From: a virus
IMG/VR virus record: IMGVR_UViG_3300043122_000117
Location: 1-46,197 of that record
DNA: 46,197 nucleotides
Strand: one strand, 5' to 3'
Shown here piece by piece: positions 1-9,253 of this stretch (the first letter of the stretch is position 1; each line of letters begins with the position of its first letter). Below the pieces are notes generated by a model. It was not told the DNA's origin, did not search any database, and saw only the letters and a program-made list of their open reading frames with translations. A program made the translations under genes and the position numbers.

Positions 1-127
1 GTAGGATGCGCAGAAATAACCACTGCTGCGGGAATTGCAGGTATTGGAGCTTCTGGTACAACCTTAGTCCACCCTCCGTTGATAGGATAAATAATAGTAC
101 TGTCAGTCCATGTTTCTCCATAATTCG
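1..127. repeat. Terminal direct repeat, left copy (circularisation overlap)
   Basis: These 127 bases are identical to 46071-46197. The fibre gene reads in frame across the join (codon phase at position 23 equals that at 46093). An exact overlap of 127 nt matches a common assembler k-mer length, so I read it as the overlap of a circular contig rather than a biological terminal repeat. Confidence 0.95.
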
Positions 128-692
128 CACCATCAGTTTGAATCCCTCGAACCTTGCCATAAGTTGTTATATTACCGACTGAATCGTTTGGAATGTCTGA
201 TGTTGCAACTCCTATGAAATACAGAATAGGAGTTGTGCTGAGAAAACTTGCTGGTTTTATTCTGATATTCCCACTGTTTCCAATAGACCCTGCATACATT
301 ACAGGTGTTCCGTTTGGGATTGTAGCCCCAGTGTTATTTTGTCCTGTGGCAAATAGTTCTTTATACCGCTGCCCAATTACATCGTTTTCTAATACATCCG
401 AGAATGTTTCTTCTTCTTTGTCCCAGTAACTCGTTCCTGTCGGCTCTGTTCCTGTTGGTGTGTAGTTTGTATCTAATCGCGTAGAATCGAAAGGGATAGT
501 CTGTCCTTTTTCGTTTGTCCACTTACCGCCTATTCTCTTTATAACCTCACCGTCGATTGGTGAATCTAAATAAAAATACTCACCATTTAACTTAATAGAG
601 TCTTTAGCCTCTACAACATATCCTTTCACGTCCTGTGAATTTGCACTTGCAAATAACGATATAGACAAAATCAATAATAATATTTTTTTCAT
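1..692 (-). CDS. Tail fibre with S74 chaperone domain, N-terminal part (continues at 46070)
   Basis: This is the 5' part of a 1,092-codon gene that starts at 692 and continues across the circular join to 43484. The N-terminus has a lysine pair, a hydrophobic stretch and an AxA-like end followed by Q (about residues 1-20), which looks like a Sec signal peptide. Such a peptide is odd for a virion protein but recurs in the next two downstream genes. The following ~200 residues (about 45 to 223) contain fibre-type segments rich in Gly, Thr and Asn. The gene follows the tail genes at 702-7889 in the same direction, so it is the expected position for a host-adhesion fibre. The start is the only ATG with a short AT-rich leader and lies 10 bases from the stop of the upstream gene. 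Confidence 0.85.
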   Translation of the reverse strand, partial: MKKILLLILSISLFASANSQDVKGYVVEAKDSIKLNGEYFYLDSPIDGEVIKRIGGKWTNEKGQTIPFDSTRLDTNYTPTGTEPTGTSYWDKEEETFSDVLENDVIGQRYKELFATGQNNTGATIPNGTPVMYAGSIGNSGNIRIKPASFLSTTPILYFIGVATSDIPNDSVGNITTYGKVRGIQTDGANYGETWTDSTIIYPINGGWTKVVPEAPIPAIPAAVVISAHP

Positions 693-701
693 AACTTTTA
701 T

Positions 702-1088
702 TTATTGTGCTTCAAAATATGCGTAACTAATAACAATCCCAGTCAAGCTCTCAGATGAGTCTATTTCCAATGAAAATCCTGCAAGTGATTCTACCAAGTT
801 CTTGTATAAAACGTCTTTAATAAAGGTATCTGTACCCTTTGTGACCTGTCGATATACTTTTAATCCACCAGCTAGTTGAGTGAACGGCTCCCCGAATGTA
901 AAAGATACGCTTCTGCTACCAAGATTTGTTAATCTTCCAGCCTCTACATTTGCAACATCCAATATACCCTCCAATGTTGACTTTTTAGGTTCAGTCCATG
1001 CCTGATTATCAACAGCATACCATGTACCGCTAATTTGCTCGCCATCAAAGGTATCAAGTTCATATATTCTTTTCTGAGTTATAGCCAT
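702..1088 (-). CDS. Small tail/fibre-associated protein
   Basis: The 128-residue product is not recognised. It has no signal peptide or membrane segment. It begins with a fibre-adaptor-like segment (ELDTFDGEQISGTWYAVD) and ends in alternating hydrophobic residues typical of beta-rich virion proteins. It sits 5 bases after the 850-residue tail protein and 9 bases before the fibre gene. From position alone, a structural adaptor between tail tip and fibre is a reasonable guess. Confidence 0.65.
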   Translation of the reverse strand: MAITQKRIYELDTFDGEQISGTWYAVDNQAWTEPKKSTLEGILDVANVEAGRLTNLGSRSVSFTFGEPFTQLAGGLKVYRQVTKGTDTFIKDVLYKNLVESLAGFSLEIDSSESLTGIVISYAYFEAQ

Positions 1089-1093
1089 ATCTT

Positions 1094-3646
1094 TTACATT
1101 TCATAATTACCAAAATCAAAATAAACATCTTCACTTACAATAAGGGCAAATCCTCCGAGTGAAGCCCCCGCACCATAGCTGTACATTATTGATATGTCGT
1201 TCGTGGTTTCTTTGTCAAGATCAATCGACATTGATTCCAATAGTCCAGTTCCTATCTTAGTGCTGAAAAACATTATATCATCACCATTACCGTATAAGCT
1301 ATAAACCCCACTCAAAGAGACAGAGCCGCCTTTTTTTGCAAAGATTGGCCTTTTAAAATTGTAATTAACACCATTTATCTTGCCGTTTGTCCATACCCCC
1401 TCGTAAGTCCAATATTTCCTTAGTAGGTTACTATATGCTAAATCACCATTTTCAAATACTTTGTTTGCGATAGGGACATTTGCTAGTCGCATACGACCAT
1501 CACTATATGCCACTAATAATATTCCATTTTCTAAATCTGAAAAATTTTCTAAACAATGCCTTACGTCTGTTGTTAATATTTCGGTAGTAATCTCATTTGA
1601 TATATCTTCATTTCTCTTATTTGATACTATCTTATCAAACTCAATTTTATTTTCTGTAAAATCAATGTAAGATGAATTTACAGAACCATACTTTATAAGA
1701 CTAAACATATTTGTCTTATCGTATGAAAAATTATATGTTTCATCTATTGTTTTTTTATCTGATATATCTACTGCTGGATATTTCAAGTCAAGGTATCTTA
1801 CATGCTCAATATGTAGAGTCCCGTCATCTTCCATAAACCAGAAAACAGGCCACAACCTTTTAATGTCTGCCATTAAATCTTCAAAAGTGATATTTATTTC
1901 ATTTTCATCTGTATCTGTTTTTGATAGTTCAGCATTTAAGTTTGTTGTATGAATAGACGCAATATCATTCAATACATTTGGCGATTCTCCTGTTACGTAA
2001 TTAGAACCAGAGTTTTCAGTAGTATAATACCCAAGAGCTCCCTCGTTGTCATTCCAAAAGAAAGTAGAAACAACATCTTTACTATTAAGCAAGTCGGAAG
2101 AGCCTCTAAAAACATCTGTTATCAAGTCTCTAAATGGTCGTGCTGAATTTATAGTTTTTGATGTTTCTCCGTTCGGATATGCCTTTATTGACGTTAATTT
2201 TTCCTGCCATTTCCATCCGTTTGGGAAAGTACCTCCGGTCGTATCTTTTGTCCCTAAATTCCAATCGTCAATAGTCCCGTTAAAAGGCTTTCTTGCCCAT
2301 AGTGTTTTCCCACCAGATGTATATACATCATGCCATCCGTCTCCACTTGGTTCTTCTCCGGCATCTAAAAGATATTCATCTCTGCTAAAAGTACATGTCG
2401 CATGGACACGTCTTTTCCTTTTTCGACCTGACCGGTAATATTCGCCTTTATATACAGTTACTGATGATATTTCATAATAATAACTTTCCATTGCATTTGC
2501 AATAGCATTCAATTTAAGCCCATTTATAACTTCGTATAGGTCTTTATTATTATTTAAATAGCCATAATTAGTTTCAGTCCTCATGCCAAACCCATCGTCC
2601 GCAAACAATCCATCGATAATCGGCAACCCATCATCATCAAAATAATCCTCTATCCCATTTATATCGTCTCTAAAATCGGTATATTTAGGACGAGCAGTAC
2701 CTAAATCATTTTCAGTCCATACTTCTAGTTGTGTAAGTTCAGACCCAAGGGTTGTTAAGTCTAATGTTAATGCATTGCTTGTTACGGAAGTGGCTTTTGC
2801 GTTTACTAGAACGTTCGAATATGTAACAAACGCAAAACTGTCTGACATATCTACCCACAACCTTAATGATTGATTTTGTTCTAATATTATTTCTTTATGG
2901 ATAGATGATACAAACCTGGTAGGCAGCCCAGCAAGCGAATTTTGAGACGTAATAAGTTCGCTTGATACCATATCTCCAACCTTATCAAATATCTGAACAT
3001 AAAGTTTAAATGAAGATGATTCTATAAGTACATCTAAATCTATTGTAAAATCAATTATATATTTTGCCTTTGTACTTTTAATGCAAGAATAATTCCATTG
3101 TGGAGCTATGCTAAATTGTGGCGTAACCGCCTCCGTTAGAGTACTATTGTCAAGAATTATAGGCAGAGCATGGTCGGTAGAATCGTGCTCTGTCGCTTGT
3201 GTATCTAGCTTCCAATTGGCGTAATAATTATTTATTCCACCCGAAGCATCTACCTCTGTTTTTCTGTTTTCTAAAACCTCAGTGTATTTGTCTAATACAG
3301 CAGGGGTTACTTTTATTATCTTTTTGTCAAAATCTATGTCGCAATCATTAACACCAAAATACCCCCTTATTGTTATATCATCATAAACAACCTTTATTCT
3401 TACCTGTTGTGAAGGATACAGTTCGAAAATTGTATCAAAAAGCATTTCTGGTGTATGTGGCAAGTTTCTTAATGTAACTTCGCCCCACTTATACCGATGA
3501 AAATACTCATCTTCATATCTTTGTTTTGTGAACTCAGACAAATTCGCAGACACCTCAACCCAAGAAGCTAAATTATCCTCATTCCACCACCAATCATCAT
3601 TTACAGTAGTGTCAATATAAACTTTATATCTGTTATCGAAATTCAC
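1094..3646 (-). CDS. Large tail-tip/baseplate-type protein
   Basis: The 850-residue protein lies two genes downstream of the tape measure, where siphoviruses encode the tail-associated (Tal-like) protein. The N-terminal ~130 residues are rich in aromatic residues and beta strands (for example the segment RYKVYIDTTVNDDWWW). A basic cluster (GRKRKRRVH) lies near residue 410. No peptidase or lysozyme motif was found, so the call rests on position and size. A continuous frame with no internal stop supports a real gene. Confidence 0.7.
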   Translation of the reverse strand: MNFDNRYKVYIDTTVNDDWWWNEDNLASWVEVSANLSEFTKQRYEDEYFHRYKWGEVTLRNLPHTPEMLFDTIFELYPSQQVRIKVVYDDITIRGYFGVNDCDIDFDKKIIKVTPAVLDKYTEVLENRKTEVDASGGINNYYANWKLDTQATEHDSTDHALPIILDNSTLTEAVTPQFSIAPQWNYSCIKSTKAKYIIDFTIDLDVLIESSSFKLYVQIFDKVGDMVSSELITSQNSLAGLPTRFVSSIHKEIILEQNQSLRLWVDMSDSFAFVTYSNVLVNAKATSVTSNALTLDLTTLGSELTQLEVWTENDLGTARPKYTDFRDDINGIEDYFDDDGLPIIDGLFADDGFGMRTETNYGYLNNNKDLYEVINGLKLNAIANAMESYYYEISSVTVYKGEYYRSGRKRKRRVHATCTFSRDEYLLDAGEEPSGDGWHDVYTSGGKTLWARKPFNGTIDDWNLGTKDTTGGTFPNGWKWQEKLTSIKAYPNGETSKTINSARPFRDLITDVFRGSSDLLNSKDVVSTFFWNDNEGALGYYTTENSGSNYVTGESPNVLNDIASIHTTNLNAELSKTDTDENEINITFEDLMADIKRLWPVFWFMEDDGTLHIEHVRYLDLKYPAVDISDKKTIDETYNFSYDKTNMFSLIKYGSVNSSYIDFTENKIEFDKIVSNKRNEDISNEITTEILTTDVRHCLENFSDLENGILLVAYSDGRMRLANVPIANKVFENGDLAYSNLLRKYWTYEGVWTNGKINGVNYNFKRPIFAKKGGSVSLSGVYSLYGNGDDIMFFSTKIGTGLLESMSIDLDKETTNDISIMYSYGAGASLGGFALIVSEDVYFDFGNYEM

Positions 3647-3676
3647 AATGACTTTTTACAAATTTATAAATAATAT

Positions 3677-4453
3677 CTATAAGCTATTCTTTGTTCTTAA
3701 ATAATCTTTTCGTTTTAATCTCAGCGAAATTATCAATATATCAGAATCACCATATTTATTAGTTACTTCTGGATTTTCAATATCATATACTTCAAATTCA
3801 TCACCTTTGTAAGTTAACGTAACTGTCCCATTTGCCCACAATACACGTAATCCAGAAAGAAAATCAAGTGTTTTTGAATACCCGGTTATTGTAAACTCGT
3901 TAAATTTCCTTCTTGAAACATATAAAGGAATATCGCCGTATGACTTTTCAACTCCATCTTCTGCTATCTCGTTTTCGTAATTAATTCCGTTTACTTCTAA
4001 ATATACATTATAATCGAATCCACTCAAATTCAACTCATAGTCGCCTATTAGCATATTGGTAGATTCTGCATGTATTTTTAAATAATCAGAAACAACAGAA
4101 GTCCAACAGAACACATCTGAATATATTTTTGTACCGTCATAAGTTATTTCAAGATAATAAAAGCCATCACTTTGCCCAGTAGTTGTTTCACCGTTAATTA
4201 TAATTCGGGAATACGGCGAACCTGCATCATTTGTTGTTGCTGTCTCGATACTGGCACTGCCTGTTTTAATTTGATTTCCACTATTGTCTAATAGCTTATA
4301 CGATGCCAAAGACACAGTAGCCGGAATTATTACTTGAACATCAGGTATATCATTTGTAATAAAATGATGCAATACCCGTTGATTTCCTGTATTATCAAAC
4401 TGTCTGTGTTCGATATCTGTGTAAAATCCTAATATGTTATAAGAATATATCAT
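3677..4453 (-). CDS. Putative distal tail protein
   Basis: The 258-residue protein is encoded immediately after the tape measure, with start and stop overlapping by ATGA. In siphoviruses this slot usually holds the distal tail (Dit) protein that joins the tube to the tip. The sequence is beta-rich, with no membrane segment. I see no diagnostic motif, so the function is inferred from gene order. Confidence 0.6.
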   Translation of the reverse strand: MIYSYNILGFYTDIEHRQFDNTGNQRVLHHFITNDIPDVQVIIPATVSLASYKLLDNSGNQIKTGSASIETATTNDAGSPYSRIIINGETTTGQSDGFYYLEITYDGTKIYSDVFCWTSVVSDYLKIHAESTNMLIGDYELNLSGFDYNVYLEVNGINYENEIAEDGVEKSYGDIPLYVSRRKFNEFTITGYSKTLDFLSGLRVLWANGTVTLTYKGDEFEVYDIENPEVTNKYGDSDILIISLRLKRKDYLRTKNSL

Positions 4454-7185
4454 CTGTAACGCCCTATAAATCCATTTCTACGAACTATTTTATATCCACC
4501 TTCATAATGTACCGATTCGCCTGTATTCTTCTCTATTCGCCTTAAATGGCTGTTTGTGTTAGACATATCAATAATGTCGTGAGATCTTGACATTGCCTGT
4601 GTTGCCAACATTCGTGTTGTTTCATCATGTGGAATAATATCTGTTCCTTTTGGTAAATCCATTAAAGTAGGGCTGTTAGGGGTAAGAAACATGTCACCAC
4701 TTGGCAAAATCCCTAGCTCAGAGCCACCAGCCGCGCTTGGATTACCTTTTTTATCGCCAACAATAGCCAAGCCGCCGGGGTGTCCTTCAACTCCTTCAGC
4801 ATACGTTGGGATTGGCTCTGCTAGAACCGTTGCTAATTGTATTCCCCCAAGGATACTAGCAAGTATAGCTTGTGGTGTAAAAAATCCATACTCAGCTATC
4901 CATTTTGATGTTTGTAATATAACGTTAAAGGCAGCATTCGCTTTGTCTGCAACAGCCTGTCTGTGTTCTAATTTAGCTTTTTCGTCTGCAAACCTCTGTT
5001 CTGCAACGGCTTGCTTAAATAAATTTTCACCAGCAGCAGCTCTTTCTAATTCATATCTTCGTTCTGCATTTGCTAAAGCTCTGTCATTAAGTGCCGCATT
5101 AAGATCAAAACTTGCATTCATTAACGCAGTTGTTTGATCTACTGCTTGTTTGAAGTCTTTCAACTTCTGATCTTCCATCTTTTTGTTTATGTCGATGCTT
5201 CTGCTTGCAAGCTGCTCTTCCAATTGGAGTTTCCTTTCTTCTTGTCGTTTCCATTCCTCTGTATTTTCGTCATAAAGAGCTTGAACCTCCATTGCAGCGT
5301 CATACTCTATCTGGAGAGTTCTAATTGCAGTTTTTCCTGTTGCAGCAATTTTGTCTCTTTGTCTTTTTTTGCTGTTTTGAAATTCCTCTTGATATTGCTT
5401 GGCTACTTCGACTCTTTCGATGTTGGCTTGTTCATATATTGCAGCAACCTGACTATCTCTACGCATATTGTAGTATTCGTCATCTAATTCCAATAATCGT
5501 GCATTTATCTCGGCCACTTCGCTAAGAGTTAAATTGCCGTATATCTTGTGCTGTTCTAATTCATTTTCAAGCTGTATCTTTTTTATTCTATTTAACGATT
5601 CAGCATTTCCTCTTGCAGCAGATTCTAAAGCGATATAATGAGCTTTATATGCTTCTTCCATGGTTGGCAAAAATCTTTCATATTCGTCTTTAGTTATTTT
5701 ATTTGAACCTTTTACGTTTTTTTCTGTTTTTTTAGGGTCAAACAAATATGATGATATATCAAACTCACCTCCAAGGTCTTTTATCCGTTGTTTAATTGCA
5801 TCTATTTCGTCTTGTACGTCTTGCGAAGTTGTGCCAAATGTTTCACGAATCGCATTGCCCTGAGTAGTCCAAAACTGGCTCCATCTGTTCCCTAGTTCGC
5901 CTGTTTCTTTTGCCTGTAATGCCTGTTTTTTACGCTTTAATTCTAGTATCTTTATATTATCTTCACCTATAACTTTTAATATTGCATCCGCTTTTGCTTT
6001 TGCCACTAAATTATCGGTAAGTGTTTTAATTGCGTCAGCGGCTTCTCCTGCAAGTATCGCTTCGTTTGTGTAGTTAGAAAGTGTATCTGGATATAAATCT
6101 CTTAGTTTTTCGGCAGCAGATATTTGTTCTTCTTTTGACAAATTAGCATCTTGCGTTGCCTTGTGTAGAATTGTTAATTCATATCTTTCATCCTGAGTGC
6201 CTTCTACAACCGATTTTTGTAGTTCTATTAATTTCTTTTGTGAGTTGTATATGTCATCTAATGCGGCTTTCCCTTTTACTACCTTAGTTATCCATTGAGC
6301 AATTTCATCACCATATAGTGTTATTAATGTAACACCTACAACTAAGGCAGTCTGCCATGACAATATAGATGTCGCTATTTGTTTAAAAACAGATGTTACT
6401 GGCTTACCCTGCTTAATTAATGCGGCATTAGCCTTTCTTACTTTGCCAATTTCATCAAACAACATCGACAAGTTATTTGACAAAGCCCCAATCCCAACAT
6501 TAATACCATAAGCAAAAGCTGGCATTTCACGGCTTACCTGCATAATCTGCCATTGCAGCATATTAAACTGCTTAGTGCCTCTTTGTGCTCCCATAGCCAT
6601 GTTTGCCATAGCCTTTTGGTTCATAAGGATTTTCTTGTTCAGGAAGTCGTATGTTTTAGCCTGAGCAGGAATAAGGACGTTCAGTTCCTTCATCCGAGCC
6701 TTATAGATGTTGTTTAAAGCGTTTAATCGTGATAGCGAACCAGATTCTGTGTTTCTTGCAGCAATTAAAAGTTTTGCCATTGCTGCCTGTTGCTTTTCTG
6801 CTGCGGCTGCCTCTCGCCTTGCTTTTGCAGCTGCCTTTTGTCCGGTTATTTCTTCCCTTAGTGCTGCATTCTTTTGTTTAAGGGCTTCCCTCCCCTTAAT
6901 TAGAACTTTGTAGTTTTTTTCTTCTGCTGCAAGGTTTTTTATGAATACTTTTTCTATTTCTTTTTGGATACGAATACGCTCCTCTTCTATCTTTTTTAAA
7001 GAAGATTGGGATTGTTCTATTTTTTTATTCGAGCTAACAAGTTTATCAAAAGAAAATGTTCCGCCTGCTTTTTTAATTTCGACAATACTTTTACCAAGTT
7101 CATCTAGTTTACCCGTAACAACAGTAAGCCCATCAACTATCTTTTGATATTCAAATACATCATCCCTTAGAATCTTCCCTGCCAT
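4450..7185 (-). CDS. Tape measure protein
   Basis: The 911-residue protein is the longest encoded before the tail tip. It has long Lys/Glu/Ala-rich coiled coils (about residues 20-190 and 500-760) and a hydrophobic stretch near residues 265-295. Near residues 795-855 is the Gly-rich tail typical of tape measures: GLAIVGDKKG, a glycine cluster, then LPKGTDIIP. The protein sets tail length and is ejected into the host envelope. At the usual ~0.15 nm per residue the tail would be near 135 nm, which is inference. Its start overlaps the end of the chaperone frame at 7160. Confidence 0.93.
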   Translation of the reverse strand: MAGKILRDDVFEYQKIVDGLTVVTGKLDELGKSIVEIKKAGGTFSFDKLVSSNKKIEQSQSSLKKIEEERIRIQKEIEKVFIKNLAAEEKNYKVLIKGREALKQKNAALREEITGQKAAAKARREAAAAEKQQAAMAKLLIAARNTESGSLSRLNALNNIYKARMKELNVLIPAQAKTYDFLNKKILMNQKAMANMAMGAQRGTKQFNMLQWQIMQVSREMPAFAYGINVGIGALSNNLSMLFDEIGKVRKANAALIKQGKPVTSVFKQIATSILSWQTALVVGVTLITLYGDEIAQWITKVVKGKAALDDIYNSQKKLIELQKSVVEGTQDERYELTILHKATQDANLSKEEQISAAEKLRDLYPDTLSNYTNEAILAGEAADAIKTLTDNLVAKAKADAILKVIGEDNIKILELKRKKQALQAKETGELGNRWSQFWTTQGNAIRETFGTTSQDVQDEIDAIKQRIKDLGGEFDISSYLFDPKKTEKNVKGSNKITKDEYERFLPTMEEAYKAHYIALESAARGNAESLNRIKKIQLENELEQHKIYGNLTLSEVAEINARLLELDDEYYNMRRDSQVAAIYEQANIERVEVAKQYQEEFQNSKKRQRDKIAATGKTAIRTLQIEYDAAMEVQALYDENTEEWKRQEERKLQLEEQLASRSIDINKKMEDQKLKDFKQAVDQTTALMNASFDLNAALNDRALANAERRYELERAAAGENLFKQAVAEQRFADEKAKLEHRQAVADKANAAFNVILQTSKWIAEYGFFTPQAILASILGGIQLATVLAEPIPTYAEGVEGHPGGLAIVGDKKGNPSAAGGSELGILPSGDMFLTPNSPTLMDLPKGTDIIPHDETTRMLATQAMSRSHDIIDMSNTNSHLRRIEKNTGESVHYEGGYKIVRRNGFIGRYR

Positions 7186-7843
7186 TTTCTTTCTTTATAT
7201 TTTTGAGTATTCCTATCCATTCGGGTAAGAGTAGTTCACTAGATACGTGATATCCGCGTTTCTGAATAAACCCCCACATCTCATAGAAATCAACGTTTTT
7301 CTGTTCAACATCAGCAGTTTTACCTTTACGAAGTTCGTAATTGGTTATCTTGGCTTTTATCTTTTGATTTGCTTGTTCAATACTTTCTGCATTTATACCT
7401 GCTTCTTTCAAGTATTCCCAACCACTATCAATACCTATTGAAACTAATTGTAAGCCTATTCTCATCAATAGAATATCAGCATTGAAAAACGTTTCCTTTT
7501 TAGTTTTCTTTAAGAACGAATTGAAGGCACCTTCATCTACGTCTTTATAGTATCTTTCAACTATCTTGCTCCACGCTTTTTCTTGTACTTTTTTTCTTGC
7601 GCTCCCGAGTAGATTTAATGCTTCTTTCTGGTTGTTCTCCGTCATCAGCTTTTGAATCTGGTAGAACGTCTTTGCTTTTATGGTCTCGAAACTTAATAAT
7701 CTCGACAAGTCCTTTTCCTCTTTCAACAGTTCCAGCTTCTTCAAAATCCCAAAGTCTGCCAAAGCCTCTTTGCGTCCACGTATGTATTTGCACATCGACT
7801 TCCATCGTCTCTGAAAACCTGATAGCACGTTTCTTAATTTCAT
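7160..7843 (-). CDS. Second tail-assembly chaperone frame (GT-type extension candidate)
   Basis: This 227-codon frame lies between the tail tube and tape measure genes, where phages encode G/GT tail-assembly chaperones. Its 5' half overlaps the 110-codon gene at 7557-7889 in another frame. In that overlap the upstream gene has the more AT-rich third positions, so the part of this frame up to about 7600 may be shadow. Downstream of 7590 it is the only open frame and encodes a Lys/Glu-rich helical protein. It may be expressed by slippage at the A7 run on 7595-7589, giving a fusion of about 243 residues, or from its own ATG at 7843 or near 7645. Confidence 0.65.
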   Translation of the reverse strand: MKLRNVLSGFQRRWKSMCKYIRGRKEALADFGILKKLELLKEEKDLSRLLSFETIKAKTFYQIQKLMTENNQKEALNLLGSARKKVQEKAWSKIVERYYKDVDEGAFNSFLKKTKKETFFNADILLMRIGLQLVSIGIDSGWEYLKEAGINAESIEQANQKIKAKITNYELRKGKTADVEQKNVDFYEMWGFIQKRGYHVSSELLLPEWIGILKNIKKENGREDSKG

Positions 7844-7889
7844 CCTTATCCTGTCGTATAGTATTACTACAATTGCAATTTCTAATCAT
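7557..7889 (-). CDS. First tail-assembly chaperone frame (G-type candidate)
   Basis: The 110-residue product starts at an ATG that overlaps the stop of the preceding gene (ATGATTAG), a translational-coupling arrangement. It contains CNCSN near the N-terminus and a basic Lys/Arg/Ser tail. Codon third positions are mostly A/T like the rest of the genome, which favours it over the overlapping frame. It ends 30 bases after a run of seven A, the layout of lambda-type G/GT genes. The family was not recognised; the chaperone role is inferred from position and frame structure. Confidence 0.55.
   Translation of the reverse strand: MIRNCNCSNTIRQDKDEIKKRAIRFSETMEVDVQIHTWTQRGFGRLWDFEEAGTVERGKGLVEIIKFRDHKSKDVLPDSKADDGEQPERSIKSTRERKKKSTRKSVEQDS
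7589..7595 (-). other. Candidate programmed frameshift site (A7)
   Basis: The minus strand has a run of seven A preceded by AAG and followed by GT. Passing from the 7557-7889 frame to the 7160-7843 frame needs a +1 or -2 shift, and AAA-on-AAA slippage is possible for both. Position near the end of the first frame matches known tail chaperone frameshifts. A -2 shift is known from Mu-like phages, while -1 is the usual type. Confidence 0.4.
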
Positions 7890-8364
7890 AACCTAAATGT
7901 TTGCGAATAGCTTTCATCATTTCAGGAAATATCTTCTCTCTTATTATTCCTAAATTTTCGTCATCTATTCCATAAATATCTTTCCACTTTTCATCAAAAC
8001 TAGCTCCCTTTCCTTTTGGTTCAATAATAAACTCATCGCCGACTATTTCTGCTGTAAGCATATCGTGAACTAAAGTACCCTTTATAAAGAAGTCTGGCGT
8101 TCCAAACCCCTTCTCTGCAAAGTAAGGATTCCTGTCTAATTTCGACTTAAAAACAGCATATCCAACAGCTTGTCCTCTTGACTTAAAATAGTCGTCATCA
8201 AAATAAGTAGGTGTAATATTTTCGCCCTTACTTGTTTTACCCTTTAATAATTGAATTTTATTCATTTCAACTATTAAAGAACTATTTACTTCAAGCTCTT
8301 TTAATATTATATCCCAAATATTAAGAGAATTAACCCGTGATATTTGCTGTTCAATCTTATCCAT
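7882..8364 (-). CDS. Conserved-looking morphogenesis protein after the tail tube
   Basis: The 160-residue protein has an N-terminal helical region, a segment KSRGQAVGYAVFKSK, then GTPDFFIKGTLVHDM and a C-terminal helix. This layout (basic middle, then a TP-DFF-GTL-type beta segment) resembles small tail-completion or morphogenesis proteins of Bacteroidetes phages, but I cannot name the family securely. It lies between the tail tube gene and the chaperone frames and is translationally coupled to the latter. Confidence 0.6.
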   Translation of the reverse strand: MDKIEQQISRVNSLNIWDIILKELEVNSSLIVEMNKIQLLKGKTSKGENITPTYFDDDYFKSRGQAVGYAVFKSKLDRNPYFAEKGFGTPDFFIKGTLVHDMLTAEIVGDEFIIEPKGKGASFDEKWKDIYGIDDENLGIIREKIFPEMMKAIRKHLGYD

Positions 8365-8398
8365 AAAATTAAGGGAGGCACAAACACCTCCCTATTTT

Positions 8399-9253
8399 TT
8401 AGATACCAGATGCTACTGCGCCACTTGAAATAACCATAACCGTATCTGAACGGTCAACTGGCGATGCCAAATCAACATCTCCTGCCATAGTTGCCCCTGC
8501 AATAGTATATCGTCCGCGTACTGTTGCACTTTCTGTTACTCCTGAGATTGTTCCTGAACCTACTGACCAATCAGTAATCTCAGTACCTAGACCAGAAATT
8601 TGTTTAGAATTACCGCCACAATCAGCAGACACATCTACTACAATTTCACTTGCAGTAGCGGTAACTATTGACAAACTAACCTCAGTGAGACCATCTAACT
8701 CATCAACATCCCACGACATTTCACGAGAATAATCATACTCATTAAGGTCTTTATCTGATTTAAGATCAATAACCACCCCTACACGCCCTGTTTCAGACAT
8801 AGTTGGGAGAGATTCTTTCATAATGTTGCATTGTTCAATGCGAATGGGCTTTACCGTAGTGCCAGCGTCAATAGAACGGCCACGAATAACATCTCCATAA
8901 ATCAAATAGATGCCTTCTTGGAATCCACGAAAGTTAAGAAGTTGTTTCTTAGTACATTCATTAACGTCAAACATTGCTGTAAATCGGTAATCGCCTTGCT
9001 CCATTAATCTACGTTTGCCACTATCATACTCTTGATAGGTAGGCTCGGTAGATTGATCTTCAAAGGATACCATTTCCATCAACGGGAATACTTGTTGCGC
9101 TTGGATGTCATCTTGCCAGCTAGCCTCCAGAAGAAAGTCAGCAGCAGTATTTGAATGTCCATCAATCGCAAAAGCAATGCCCGTTGGTTTGCCAAATCTA
9201 CTGTTCTTATCACAGTAGTTCTGACCTGTATAACCTGTTGTGCTACATACCAT
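8399..9253 (-). CDS. Major tail tube protein with C-terminal Ig-like domain
   Basis: The 284-residue protein sits two to three genes upstream of the tape measure, the standard place for the tail tube subunit. Residues 1-195 are beta-rich. The C-terminal ~90 residues (from about LTEVSLSIVTATA) are Thr/Ser/Gly-rich with the pattern of a bacterial Ig-like fold, a common decoration of tail tube proteins. It overlaps the preceding gene by 11 bases. Confidence 0.75.
   Translation of the reverse strand: MVCSTTGYTGQNYCDKNSRFGKPTGIAFAIDGHSNTAADFLLEASWQDDIQAQQVFPLMEMVSFEDQSTEPTYQEYDSGKRRLMEQGDYRFTAMFDVNECTKKQLLNFRGFQEGIYLIYGDVIRGRSIDAGTTVKPIRIEQCNIMKESLPTMSETGRVGVVIDLKSDKDLNEYDYSREMSWDVDELDGLTEVSLSIVTATASEIVVDVSADCGGNSKQISGLGTEITDWSVGSGTISGVTESATVRGRYTIAGATMAGDVDLASPVDRSDTVMVISSGAVASGI

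Noticed and set aside
1-127. True direct terminal repeats of a packaged linear genome
   Set aside because: The exact 127-base length and position inside one gene fit an assembly overlap better; real terminal repeats are usually longer and not within the fibre gene.
2046-2438. 130-codon plus-strand frame inside the 850-residue tail protein gene
   Set aside because: Antisense shadow with no leader or context; the minus-strand frame is continuous and in operon.
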